Below are positions 1-6,905 of a DNA stretch of 27,378 nt, piece by piece (the stretch's first letter is position 1; each line of letters starts with the position of its first letter). A program made the position numbers and the translations under genes. The stretch spans positions 1-27,378 of the forward strand of contig CAJBLW010000304.1 in the NCBI GenBank assembly GCA_903953985.1, in the 5' to 3' direction. The notes beneath the pieces are model-generated. The model saw only the letters and a list, made by a program, of their open reading frames with translations. It did not search any database and was not told where the DNA came from. This DNA is from an uncultured Burkholderiales bacterium (GTDB lineage: Bacteria; Pseudomonadota; Gammaproteobacteria; Burkholderiales; Burkholderiaceae_C).

Positions 1-290
1 CCCTGGCAAATTTTAAGGCGCAGGCCCCACAGCGTGATGTGGTCGGGGATGTGCGGGTCACCTGCCGAGCCAAACAAAATCGCATCCTTGTTGCGCAGCG
101 CGTCCAAGCCATCGGCCGGCATCATCACACCGTGCTCGCGGTAGTAGTCGCCGCCCCAGCCGAAGTTTTCAAACTCAAAAGCGAAGGTGCCACAGGCTTG
201 GGCCAGGGCCTGCATGACTTGTTGGCCTGCAGGGATGACTTCTTTGCCAATGCCGTCCCCGGGGATAGTGGCGATGCGGTAGGTTTTCAT
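1..290 (-). CDS. Tartrate/D-malate dehydrogenase (isopropylmalate dehydrogenase family), partial
   Basis: Only the first 96 codons are in the window; the gene runs off the left edge. The reverse strand opens with ATG at 290 and reads MKTYRIATIPGDGIGKEV, the dinucleotide-binding start typical of isocitrate/isopropylmalate-type beta-decarboxylating dehydrogenases. It continues through FGWGGDYYREHG and ends in DPHIPDHITLWGLRLKICQG, a signature of the tartrate dehydrogenase/decarboxylase and D-malate dehydrogenase (DmlA) branch. Such enzymes are cytosolic, NAD- and metal-dependent, and decarboxylate D-malate or tartrate. The gene is divergent from a LysR regulator, the same arrangement as dmlA/dmlR in E. 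coli, which supports that role. No clear ribosome binding site precedes the ATG. The substrate (tartrate, D-malate or isopropylmalate) cannot be settled from this fragment; leuB is less likely given the PDHITLWGLRLKIC segment. Confidence 0.85.
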   Translation of the reverse strand, partial: MKTYRIATIPGDGIGKEVIPAGQQVMQALAQACGTFAFEFENFGWGGDYYREHGVMMPADGLDALRNKDAILFGSAGDPHIPDHITLWGLRLKICQ

Positions 291-370
291 GGGGGTCGCG
301 TTCTAAGGTGAAAAAGAATGCCCACATTGTGCGGCGCTCACATCTCAATAAAAACCCTAAAATTCAATCT

Positions 371-393
371 ATTGTTAACCTGAGATCAACAAT
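371..393. promoter_or_regulatory. Candidate LysR-type operator (T-N11-A box)
   Basis: ATTGTT (371-376) and AACAAT (388-393) are perfect inverted arms separated by exactly 11 bases, giving the T-N11-A geometry known for LysR-family recognition sites. The site lies in the divergent spacer, about 80-100 bp upstream of the dehydrogenase start, where an LTTR recognition site is usually found. Its right arm overlaps the regulator's own ATG (392-394), which suggests autorepression (inference). Confidence 0.55.
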
Positions 394-1303
394 GGAATCT
401 CGCCTGCAAGCCGCTGATCTGGGGTTTTTTGCGGCTCTGGCCATGGCCGGAAGTCTGAGCGCCGCCGCCCGCGAGATGCGCATCACCACAGCCGCCGTGA
501 GCAAGCGCCTGTCCAACATGGAGTCTCGACTGAGTGTGCCCCTGGTCAACCGCACCACCCGACGCATGAGCCTCACGGTGGAAGGCGAAACCATGCTGCG
601 CCACGCCCGCAGCATCCTGGCCGAAATGGCCGATCTGGAAGAACAACTCGGCGCCAGTCGCTCCACGCCCACCGGCTTGCTGCGCATCAACGCCACGCTG
701 GGCTTTGGGCGCAACCACATCGGGCCGCTGATCAGCCGCTTTGTGCAGCAGTGCCCCCAGGTCGATGTGCAATTGCAACTCTCGGTCGACCCGCCCTCGC
801 TGAGTGACGATGCCTTCGATGTGTGCATCCGCTTTGGCCCACCGCCCGACGCCCGGGTGATCGCCCGCAAGATCGCGAGCAACCAGCGCCTGCTGTGCGC
901 ATCACCCGCCTACATCGCACGCCACGGCGAACCCAAAACCACGGCCGACTTGGCGCGGCACAATTTCATCAGCATCCGCCAAGGCGGCGAGGCCTATGGT
1001 GTGATCAAGCTCACGCGTGGGCGCACCGGCAAAACCGAAACCCTCAAGACTCGCGGCAACCTGACCACCAACGACGGCAGCATCGCCGTGCAATGGGCGC
1101 TGGACGGGCACGGCATCCTGATGCGCGCCGAATGGGACATCCGCGAGCACCTGGCACAAGGCCAACTGGTGCAACTGCTACCGCAGTTCCAGACACCCGA
1201 CGCCGACATCTACGCCGTCTTCCTGGCCCAACACAAATCGACTGCGCGAGTCCGGGCCTTTGTGGACTTTTTGGCTGAAGCGTTCAAGCCAGCCAGGCCT
1301 TGA
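392..1303 (+). CDS. LysR-family transcriptional regulator, DmlR-like
   Basis: A 303-residue LTTR of normal family length. The N-terminal winged helix-turn-helix spans about residues 5-64 (FFAALAMAGSLSAAAREM, then AAVSKRLSNMESRLSVPLVNRTTRRMSLT). A linker helix and a periplasmic-binding-like effector domain follow (about 90-300), including the FDVCIRFGPPPDARVIARKI segment typical of the DmlR/CrgA-like branch. The frame is open further upstream to 308, but the start at 392 fits the family N-terminus, and the upstream part shows no family resemblance. It is divergent from the tartrate/D-malate dehydrogenase gene, so it probably controls that gene in response to a hydroxy-dicarboxylate. A T-N11-A inverted repeat overlaps its start codon. 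Its stop overlaps a 13-bp palindrome (1302-1314, GATGCGGCGCATC) of unknown meaning. Confidence 0.9.
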   Translation: MESRLQAADLGFFAALAMAGSLSAAAREMRITTAAVSKRLSNMESRLSVPLVNRTTRRMSLTVEGETMLRHARSILAEMADLEEQLGASRSTPTGLLRINATLGFGRNHIGPLISRFVQQCPQVDVQLQLSVDPPSLSDDAFDVCIRFGPPPDARVIARKIASNQRLLCASPAYIARHGEPKTTADLARHNFISIRQGGEAYGVIKLTRGRTGKTETLKTRGNLTTNDGSIAVQWALDGHGILMRAEWDIREHLAQGQLVQLLPQFQTPDADIYAVFLAQHKSTARVRAFVDFLAEAFKPARP

Positions 1304-1524
1304 TGCGGCGCATCGGCCGTTCTGCCCAGTGACCTCTTAACATGTCGATCATGCTGCCGGCCTCGCATGAGCGTTCAAATTTTCAGTTCGGCCAGATGGA
1401 CATCGACAGACGCTACGGCCTGCCCAACTCAGCCAAGCTGGAGGCGAAGCTGGTTTTGATCGGACACATTCCAAAACGCTCAGCGGCTTCTGCTTTGCAG
1501 CCGTTGGGGCATTGCGAATTGAAT

Positions 1525-2523
1525 TCACTCGGGCTTGATTTGGTTGTCCTTGACGATCTGGCTCCAGACCTCAATTTCACGACGGATGTATTGACCGTAC
1601 TCAATCGGCGTGTTGCCAATCACCTGAAAGCCACGGTCGACCAGATTCTTGCGCATCTCTGGCGTCTGCAAAGTCTGCATCAATGCAACATGAATCTTCT
1701 GGATGATGTCGGGTGGCGTGCTGGCCGGGGCCATCAGGCCAAAGGTGCCGCCAAAGTTCATGTTGGCGTAACCCATCTCAGTCATGGTGGGCACCTCCGG
1801 CAACAGAGGCGAACGCTCCGTGGCAAAAATGGCCAGCGCGGTGACCTTACCAGCTTTGACTTGCGGGAAGGACGGGATCATCGCGTCTACCAAAACCGGT
1901 ATTTGCGCACCCATGAGGTTGGTCAAAGCTGGAGCACTGCCATTGAACGGGATGTGTTGCATTTTCACTTTCAATCGCGACTTGAGCAATTCGCCGCCCA
2001 AGTGCGTGATGCTGCCTTGGCCAGCGCTGCCGTAGTTCAGTCCCCCTTTTTGGGTGACATCCAGAGCCACCAGTTCCTTGACAGTTTTAACACCCAAGCT
2101 GTTGTTGACCAGCAGCAAGCCGGGGTTGTTGACGACAAGCGATATGGGCACCAAATCACGCAAGGCATCGTAGGGCGTCTTGATTCCCAAGGCTGGGTTG
2201 AGAAAGATCGGCGCCCCCGTGGCCAGCCATGTGTAACCGTCACCTGCCGCCTTGGCCACCATGTCGGTGGCAATCATGGTGCCCCCGCCTGCCTTGTTTT
2301 CGACCGTGATGGGCTGACCCAAAATTTCCGATAACTTGGGCACCAGCAAACGCATGATGGTGTCCAGCCCACCCCCCGGCGCGTAAGGCACCACGAGCCG
2401 GATCGGGCGGTTGGGGAAAGCCGTTGCGGTTTGCGCAGCAAGGGGCATTGCCATGGCGCCCATGACACCCAAGGCCATGGCACGGCGATTCAAACCGACA
2501 GTCAAATGAGATTTGCTTTTCAT
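1525..2523 (-). CDS. Bug/TctC-family periplasmic solute-binding protein (Bug 1)
   Basis: A 332-residue tripartite tricarboxylate transporter receptor, close to the usual 320-330. The N-terminus LNRRAMALGVMGAMAMPLAAQTA is a signal peptide with a twin-arginine-like RR pair. Mature family hallmarks follow: FPNRPIRLVVPYAPGGGLD (PxPGGxxD ligand loop), ADGYTWL, LNYGSAGQGSITHLGGE, a segment with PFNGSAPALTNLMG, and LPEVPTMTEMGY. Two adjacent ATGs exist at 2526 and 2523; AAGGA lies 4 bases before the first and 7 before the second, so 2523 is preferred. It sits 31 bases after the IclR gene on the same strand and is probably cotranscribed with it. No TctA/TctB membrane genes are nearby. The ligand is unknown; carboxylates and amides are bound by characterised relatives. 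Confidence 0.92.
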   Translation of the reverse strand: MKSKSHLTVGLNRRAMALGVMGAMAMPLAAQTATAFPNRPIRLVVPYAPGGGLDTIMRLLVPKLSEILGQPITVENKAGGGTMIATDMVAKAAGDGYTWLATGAPIFLNPALGIKTPYDALRDLVPISLVVNNPGLLLVNNSLGVKTVKELVALDVTQKGGLNYGSAGQGSITHLGGELLKSRLKVKMQHIPFNGSAPALTNLMGAQIPVLVDAMIPSFPQVKAGKVTALAIFATERSPLLPEVPTMTEMGYANMNFGGTFGLMAPASTPPDIIQKIHVALMQTLQTPEMRKNLVDRGFQVIGNTPIEYGQYIRREIEVWSQIVKDNQIKPE

Positions 2524-2554
2524 CATGGATTCCTTCAGAAGTGGGTCAAAGTCT

Positions 2555-3409
2555 TCAGTGGGGATTTCTCACACCCAGGGTGTTCTCCAGAGATCGCACC
2601 AGGTGAAGCAGCCTTGGCGCGATATGGGTTTCGATGGACTCTGGGGCCAGCACAAAACGAGGCACCGTGCAGTTCATGACCAGCCGCTCGCCCGTGAAGT
2701 TCGAGCACAAGGGCACCGCCACGGCTTCTATCAACACACCCGGCGTCAAAGCTGTGCAGTAATGGAGCCGGTCAAACTGCGCTTGCGCATGCGCCACACG
2801 CTCTTGAACCGCTGACCAATGCTTGCCGTGTTGCAACTGAAGCAAAGCGATCAGTTCGGCGCGCTCCTGGGGCGCCGAAGAACTGATGTAAGTCATGCCC
2901 AGTGATGTGTCATGAAAATCACGCTTGGCCCCCACATCGGGTCGGCCCGCATGGCCCAGGTGATCGACACAACTTTCCACAATCACCAATGAGTCGCCCG
3001 ACCGCATCGCGATCGACACCGCCCCACGGGCGAAGTTGGCCAGTTCTTGCATTAGCGGCCGCGCCATTTGGCGCACGCTCAACTGGCTAAGCAGCGGGTA
3101 GCCCAAGGACAGGACAGCTGCAGCCAACCGATAGCGTGCGGTTTCGGTGTGATATTGCAGGTAACCCAGCATGGCCAGCGTTCGCGTCAGGCGCACCACG
3201 GTCTGCCGCGCGATGCCGGTGCGTGCAGCCAGTTCAGCATTGGACAGAAAGGGGCTGGCTGGATCGAAGGCCCGCAACACCTGCAGGCCTTTAGCCAAGG
3301 TGTAAGCAAAACGCGGGTCTTTGTCTTTGCCATCTGAGGGCAAGGTTTCATCTGGGATATCAGGGTTGTCGAGCATGGCTAGATCTGGATATTGCCCTTG
3401 GTTTGACAT
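2555..3409 (-). CDS. IclR-family transcriptional regulator
   Basis: About 284 residues. A winged helix-turn-helix occupies roughly residues 35-95 (AYTLAKGLQVLRAF, then LSNAELAARTGIARQTVVRL, then LGYLQYHTETARYRL). An effector domain follows, containing SLGMTYISSSAPQER and the C-terminal EAVAVPLCSNFTGERLVMNC stretch, which corresponds to the IclR ligand-domain core. The reading frame is open from a TTG at 3421. ATG at 3409 is preferred, with ATG at 3376 as an alternative; none has a good ribosome binding site. The gene is divergent from the nitronate monooxygenase unit and upstream of Bug 1. A perfect inverted repeat covers its proposed start codon, consistent with autoregulation and control of the divergent operon (inference). 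IclR proteins of this type commonly regulate aromatic or aliphatic acid catabolism. Confidence 0.88.
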   Translation of the reverse strand: MSNQGQYPDLAMLDNPDIPDETLPSDGKDKDPRFAYTLAKGLQVLRAFDPASPFLSNAELAARTGIARQTVVRLTRTLAMLGYLQYHTETARYRLAAAVLSLGYPLLSQLSVRQMARPLMQELANFARGAVSIAMRSGDSLVIVESCVDHLGHAGRPDVGAKRDFHDTSLGMTYISSSAPQERAELIALLQLQHGKHWSAVQERVAHAQAQFDRLHYCTALTPGVLIEAVAVPLCSNFTGERLVMNCTVPRFVLAPESIETHIAPRLLHLVRSLENTLGVRNPH

Positions 3410-3419
3410 ATAGTCAAAC
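3401..3419. promoter_or_regulatory. Perfect inverted repeat, candidate IclR operator
   Basis: GTTTGAC (3401-3407), a 5-base ATATA spacer and GTCAAAC (3413-3419) form a perfect palindrome in the divergent IclR/monooxygenase spacer. The plus strand contains a consensus -35 hexamer TTGACA at 3403-3408, although no good -10 lies at the usual distance. The palindrome overlaps the proposed IclR start codon at 3409. Assignment to IclR is by position only. Confidence 0.5.
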
Positions 3420-3432
3420 AAAAAAGCGAATA

Positions 3433-3461
3433 GTTAAATTAATTGACGAAATATTCGCCAA
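3433..3461. promoter_or_regulatory. Second inverted-repeat cluster, candidate IclR operator
   Basis: TTGACGAA (3443-3450), ATA, TTCGCCAA (3454-3461) is a near-perfect palindrome (7 of 8 pairs). Directly before it, GTTAA (3433-3437) and TTGAC (3443-3447) sit 10 bp apart, echoing the TTGAC/GTCAA half-sites of the repeat at 3401-3419. The cluster ends 46 bp before the monooxygenase start. Confidence 0.4.
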
Positions 3462-3507
3462 TTTTATGACCCTTTTCAGCTGTTCAGACCATTCTCTAGG
3501 AGTTTTG

Positions 3508-4608
3508 ATGACGCATGACCGCTTGTTGCAAACCCGTTTGAGCCGACAACTGGGCATGGAAAATCCTGTCTTTGGTTTTTGCCACAGCCCCGTTGTGGTT
3601 GCGGCCATCTGCAATGCTGGCGGCTTTGGGGTGCTGGGCGCCACTCGACACACCCCCGAAGAGATTGAGCACGAATTGGCATGGATTCGTCAGCAAGTCG
3701 GCTCCCGCCCTTTTGGCGTGAACCTGGTACTGCCCGATGGCATGCCCGAACAGAACGACCGTGAAGCGATCGAAAACCAATTGCCACTGGCCCACCGCAC
3801 GTTTGTGCAGGGACTCATCGAGAAATACCAGGTGCCGCCAGGATCGGGGCCGGGTGAGCGCTCGCGCTTTGTGCGCTCCAGCGAAGTGGCTAACCAGCAA
3901 CTTGAAGCGGTACTGCGTTCAGATGCCAACCTTTTGGCCTGTGGCATTGGCGCTCCTGAAGAGGTGATCGATCGTGCCAAGGCGGGTGGGAAAAAAGTCC
4001 TGGCCTTGATTGGCTCACCCAAACATGCCCGGGCTGCCCTGGCCAAGCCCATCGATATCCTGGTTGCGCAGGGCTACGATGCCGGCGCGCACACAGGAAC
4101 GATTGGCACGTTCTCGTTGGTGCCGCAAATCGTGGACATGGCCGGAGACATCCCGGTGCTGGCCGCCGGAGGCGTGGCCACAGGACGCCACATTCACGCC
4201 GCACTGGCCATGGGGGCACAGGGCGTTTGGATGGGGACAGCCTGGCTGACCTCGGCAGAATTCCCCATGTCGGACGCGATGCGTGGCAAGCTGTTGCGTG
4301 CAGGCAGCGACGACACGGTGATCTCGCGTGCTGACAGCGGCAAAACACTGCGACAGATTCGCAGCGCTTGGTCAGAGGAATGGGCCAGCCGTGACGCGCC
4401 AACCCCGCTGAAGATGCCTTATCAAGACATCCTTGTGGGTGATTTGCTGGGAGCCATCGATGAACACCAAATCGAGCCCTTGTTGCATATGCCTGCAGGT
4501 CAAAGCATCGGATACTTCAAGGAAGTGCAGACGGTGGCCGAGATCATGGCCAACTTGATGCTCGGGACCCAGGCGAGCATGCAACAACTGCAGAGCCTGA
4601 ACAGTTGA
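3508..4608 (+). CDS. Nitronate monooxygenase-family FMN enzyme (2-nitropropane dioxygenase-like)
   Basis: A 366-residue TIM-barrel flavoprotein of the NMO/2-nitropropane dioxygenase family. Visible family signatures are ENPVFGF near the N-terminus, AGGFGVLGA (residues 37-45), the VAQGYDAGAHTG segment (186-197) with the conserved histidine at 195, and the phosphate-binding LAAGGVATG followed by ALAMGAQGVWMGTAWL. Members oxidise alkyl nitronates with FMN and O2, but many homologues have other or unknown substrates, and the FabK enoyl reductases share the fold. The frame opens at 3403, but ATG 3508 is chosen because AGGAG (3498-3502) lies 5 bases upstream and the family N-terminus begins there. 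It is the first gene of the plus-strand unit and is followed 40 bases later by a Bug protein. The physiological substrate is unknown. Confidence 0.87.
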   Translation: MTHDRLLQTRLSRQLGMENPVFGFCHSPVVVAAICNAGGFGVLGATRHTPEEIEHELAWIRQQVGSRPFGVNLVLPDGMPEQNDREAIENQLPLAHRTFVQGLIEKYQVPPGSGPGERSRFVRSSEVANQQLEAVLRSDANLLACGIGAPEEVIDRAKAGGKKVLALIGSPKHARAALAKPIDILVAQGYDAGAHTGTIGTFSLVPQIVDMAGDIPVLAAGGVATGRHIHAALAMGAQGVWMGTAWLTSAEFPMSDAMRGKLLRAGSDDTVISRADSGKTLRQIRSAWSEEWASRDAPTPLKMPYQDILVGDLLGAIDEHQIEPLLHMPAGQSIGYFKEVQTVAEIMANLMLGTQASMQQLQSLNS

Positions 4609-4648
4609 AAACTTTCCAAAACTGACACCAACACCACAGGAGATGCAA

Positions 4649-5602
4649 ATGAAAAGACGTTCCATGATCCTCTCAGGGGCAGCGCTCGCAACATTGCCAT
4701 ACAAGGCCTTGCACGCGCAAGAGGCCTTTCCCGTCAAACCCATCCGAATCATCGTGCCTTACCCGGCCGGCGGTGTGGTGGATGTTCAGACCCGAGCCAT
4801 GGCACTAGGACTGGAGCTGGGGCAACCGATCGTGATTGAAGCACGACCCGGTGCGAACGCCAATATCGCCGCAGAAGCTGTTTCACGCGCAGGCGCAGAC
4901 GGTTATACCTTGCTGGTGTCAGCACCCTACCTGCTGAACAATCCATTGCTGGAACAAAATCTCCGATGGGCACCCAAAGACTTCATTCCAGTGGCGCGTT
5001 TTTCACTGTCTCCCAGCTACCTTTGCGTACCCGCATCATCACCAGCACGCAGTGTGCGTGAGTTTGTCGACATTGCGCGCAAGGCCAGTCCATCCCTGCA
5101 GTATGGAGATGGCGGCTCAGGCACCACCCAAACCATGGCCACCGAAATCCTCAAACAGGTCACCGGCATCAAGCTCGACGCAATTCCCTACAAAGGTGCT
5201 CCTCCCATGGCTGTTGACCTGATCACCAACACCTTCGCGGTAGGGATCTTGCCTTCGAGTGTGGCCTATCCTCACATCAAATCAGGCAAGTTGCGCGCTC
5301 TGGCCAACACCAGTGCCAACCGCTCACCCCAACTGCCCGAGGTTCCCACCATTGCCGAAGCAGGATTTGCGGAAGTCACGGTGTTGTCCTGGTACGGCCT
5401 GCATGCGCCAGCGGGCACCCCACCCGAGGTTGTGCGCAAACTGGAAGCTGGGGTTCAGGCATCTTTGCAAAAGAGCGAGACCAAAGAAAGACTGAACACT
5501 GCGGGTGGCGAAGCCGCTTTCTTGTCCACCAACGACTTCAGCCAATTCATGCGCAATGACTTGCAGATGTGGGAACGCATCAACCGCATGCTCAAAAAGT
5601 GA
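4649..5602 (+). CDS. Bug/TctC-family periplasmic solute-binding protein (Bug 2)
   Basis: A 317-residue binding protein with an N-terminal signal (MKRRSMILSGAALATLPYKALHAQ) that starts with an Arg pair. The mature part has FPVKPIRIIVPYPAGGVVD (ligand loop), ADGYTLL, LQYGDGGSGTTQTMATE, IPYKGAPPMAVDLI and LPEVPTIAEAGF, all standard Bug landmarks. ATGs exist at 4643 and 4649; AGGAG (4638-4642) abuts the first and is 6 bases from the second, so 4649 is used. It lies between the nitronate monooxygenase-like gene and an acyl-CoA dehydrogenase that begins 7 bases after its stop, so the three are almost certainly one transcript. It presumably captures the substrate, or a related acid, for the encoded pathway. 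Partner TctA/TctB genes are not in the window. Confidence 0.93.
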   Translation: MKRRSMILSGAALATLPYKALHAQEAFPVKPIRIIVPYPAGGVVDVQTRAMALGLELGQPIVIEARPGANANIAAEAVSRAGADGYTLLVSAPYLLNNPLLEQNLRWAPKDFIPVARFSLSPSYLCVPASSPARSVREFVDIARKASPSLQYGDGGSGTTQTMATEILKQVTGIKLDAIPYKGAPPMAVDLITNTFAVGILPSSVAYPHIKSGKLRALANTSANRSPQLPEVPTIAEAGFAEVTVLSWYGLHAPAGTPPEVVRKLEAGVQASLQKSETKERLNTAGGEAAFLSTNDFSQFMRNDLQMWERINRMLKK

Positions 5603-5609
5603 TACGGCC

Positions 5610-6773
5610 ATGACCGCTCACACACCATCGATGCAAGAGTTGCTTGAACGGGCCAGACGCTTCATTGACGAAGAAGTCATTCCTCGTGAAAACCTGCGCC
5701 GTGCACACGAGCGAGACTACAACCTGGGATTGGTGCAAGAGCTGCGTGCGCTGGCCGTCTCCCAAGGTCTAACCGCACCGCGTGGTGCTGTCGCCGATGG
5801 CGGACTGGGCCTGAGCTGGGTGCAGTGCTGTGCTTACCTTGAAACTGCTGGCCGCAGCTTTCTGGGACCGGGTGCGCTGCAGTGCGCGGCACCGGGTCAG
5901 CCGGACATCACCACACTCGAGGCTTTGGCCACACCACTGCAGCGCGAACGTTTCTTACGCCCACTGGTAGAAGGGACCCTGCGCTCGTGCTTTGCGATGA
6001 GCGAGCCCGCCCCCGGAGTGGGTTCCGATCCCCGCATGCTCAGCAGCCGCGCTGAACGGACAACACGGGGGTGGCGCCTCAATGGCCACAAATGGTTCGC
6101 CACGTCTGCCTCAGTGGCTGATTTCGCCATCGTCATGGCGCGCACTGAAATTGGCCCCTCCCTGTTTCTGGTCGATGTCCAACAGCCCGGATTTTCAATC
6201 GTGCGAGACGTTCCCACGGTCGAGCCCTTCGATCTGGGCGGTCATGCGGAAATTCGCCTGCAAGACTGTGAAGTGCCCGCCGATGCTTTGCTGGGAGAAG
6301 AGGGAAAAGGCCTTGAACACGCGCAGCTGCGGCTAGAAGGCGCCCGCTTGTTTCACTGCATGCGTTTGATCGGCCTGTCCTCGCGCGCCATGAGTCTGGC
6401 CCAGAATTACGCACTCGAGCGCCAATCACATGGCGCACGCGTGTCCGATCACCAAATGGTTCAGGCCATGGTGGCCGATGCGCACATCGAACTGCATGCT
6501 GCGCGCCTGATGACACTGGATACGGCCCAAAGGCTCGACGCGGGTGCATCGATTCGCCACCATTCGGCGATGACCAAAGTCTTCGTGTCAGAAGCCGTCA
6601 ATCGCGTGGCTGACTCTGCGGTGCAAATCACAGGAGCCCTGGGCATTTCCGAAGATTGGCCACTGTCCATGATTCAACGACTGCTGCGCCCTTTCCGCAT
6701 CTACGATGGGGCTTCAGAAGTGCACCGATCAGCCATTGCACGGCGCGTATTCCACCAAGGTCTGGAAGCTTGA
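5610..6773 (+). CDS. Acyl-CoA dehydrogenase
   Basis: A 387-residue FAD flavoprotein, the usual single-domain ACAD length. An N-terminal helical domain (about 1-120) is followed by the middle beta domain with CFAMSEPAPGVGSDP and WRLNGHKWFATSASVADFAIVM, and by the C-terminal helical domain with MTKVFVSEAVNRVADSAVQITGALG and RIYDGASEVHRSAIARR. These enzymes form the 2,3-double bond in acyl-CoA. At the position where MCAD-type enzymes have the catalytic glutamate of YEGT, this protein has Asp366 (YDGASEVHR), as in the ACAD10/11-like branch. The frame is open from 5505, inside Bug 2; ATG 5610, 7 bases after the Bug 2 stop, gives the family N-terminus. Acyl chain specificity is not visible. A 14-bp palindrome (GCTTGAGTTCAAGC, 6768-6781) overlaps its stop codon. 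Confidence 0.93.
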   Translation: MTAHTPSMQELLERARRFIDEEVIPRENLRRAHERDYNLGLVQELRALAVSQGLTAPRGAVADGGLGLSWVQCCAYLETAGRSFLGPGALQCAAPGQPDITTLEALATPLQRERFLRPLVEGTLRSCFAMSEPAPGVGSDPRMLSSRAERTTRGWRLNGHKWFATSASVADFAIVMARTEIGPSLFLVDVQQPGFSIVRDVPTVEPFDLGGHAEIRLQDCEVPADALLGEEGKGLEHAQLRLEGARLFHCMRLIGLSSRAMSLAQNYALERQSHGARVSDHQMVQAMVADAHIELHAARLMTLDTAQRLDAGASIRHHSAMTKVFVSEAVNRVADSAVQITGALGISEDWPLSMIQRLLRPFRIYDGASEVHRSAIARRVFHQGLEA

Positions 6774-6905
6774 GTTCAAGCGCCAGCACTTGCCGGTCAT
6801 CGATGCCTGAAAACGGGCTCTGCACCAATTAAATGCGACATCCTCGAGCCGGAAACATGGCGCTGGACAACATTTTCTCCTTTAAAAAGTTCTGAAATCA
6901 AAGAC

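Noticed and set aside
308..391. Upstream extension of the LysR gene
   Set aside because: The 28 extra residues do not resemble an LTTR N-terminus and would run through the operator region; ATG 392 gives the family start.
1302..1314. GATGCGGCGCATC palindrome at the LysR stop as a terminator
   Set aside because: A usable hairpin would have only about 4 pairs and there is no T-run after it.
1342..2334. 330-residue plus-strand open frame
   Set aside because: It lies antisense to Bug 1, whose signal peptide and family motifs are clear. The plus-strand translation shows no domain pattern and is His/Gln-rich, as antisense shadows of GC-rich genes often are.
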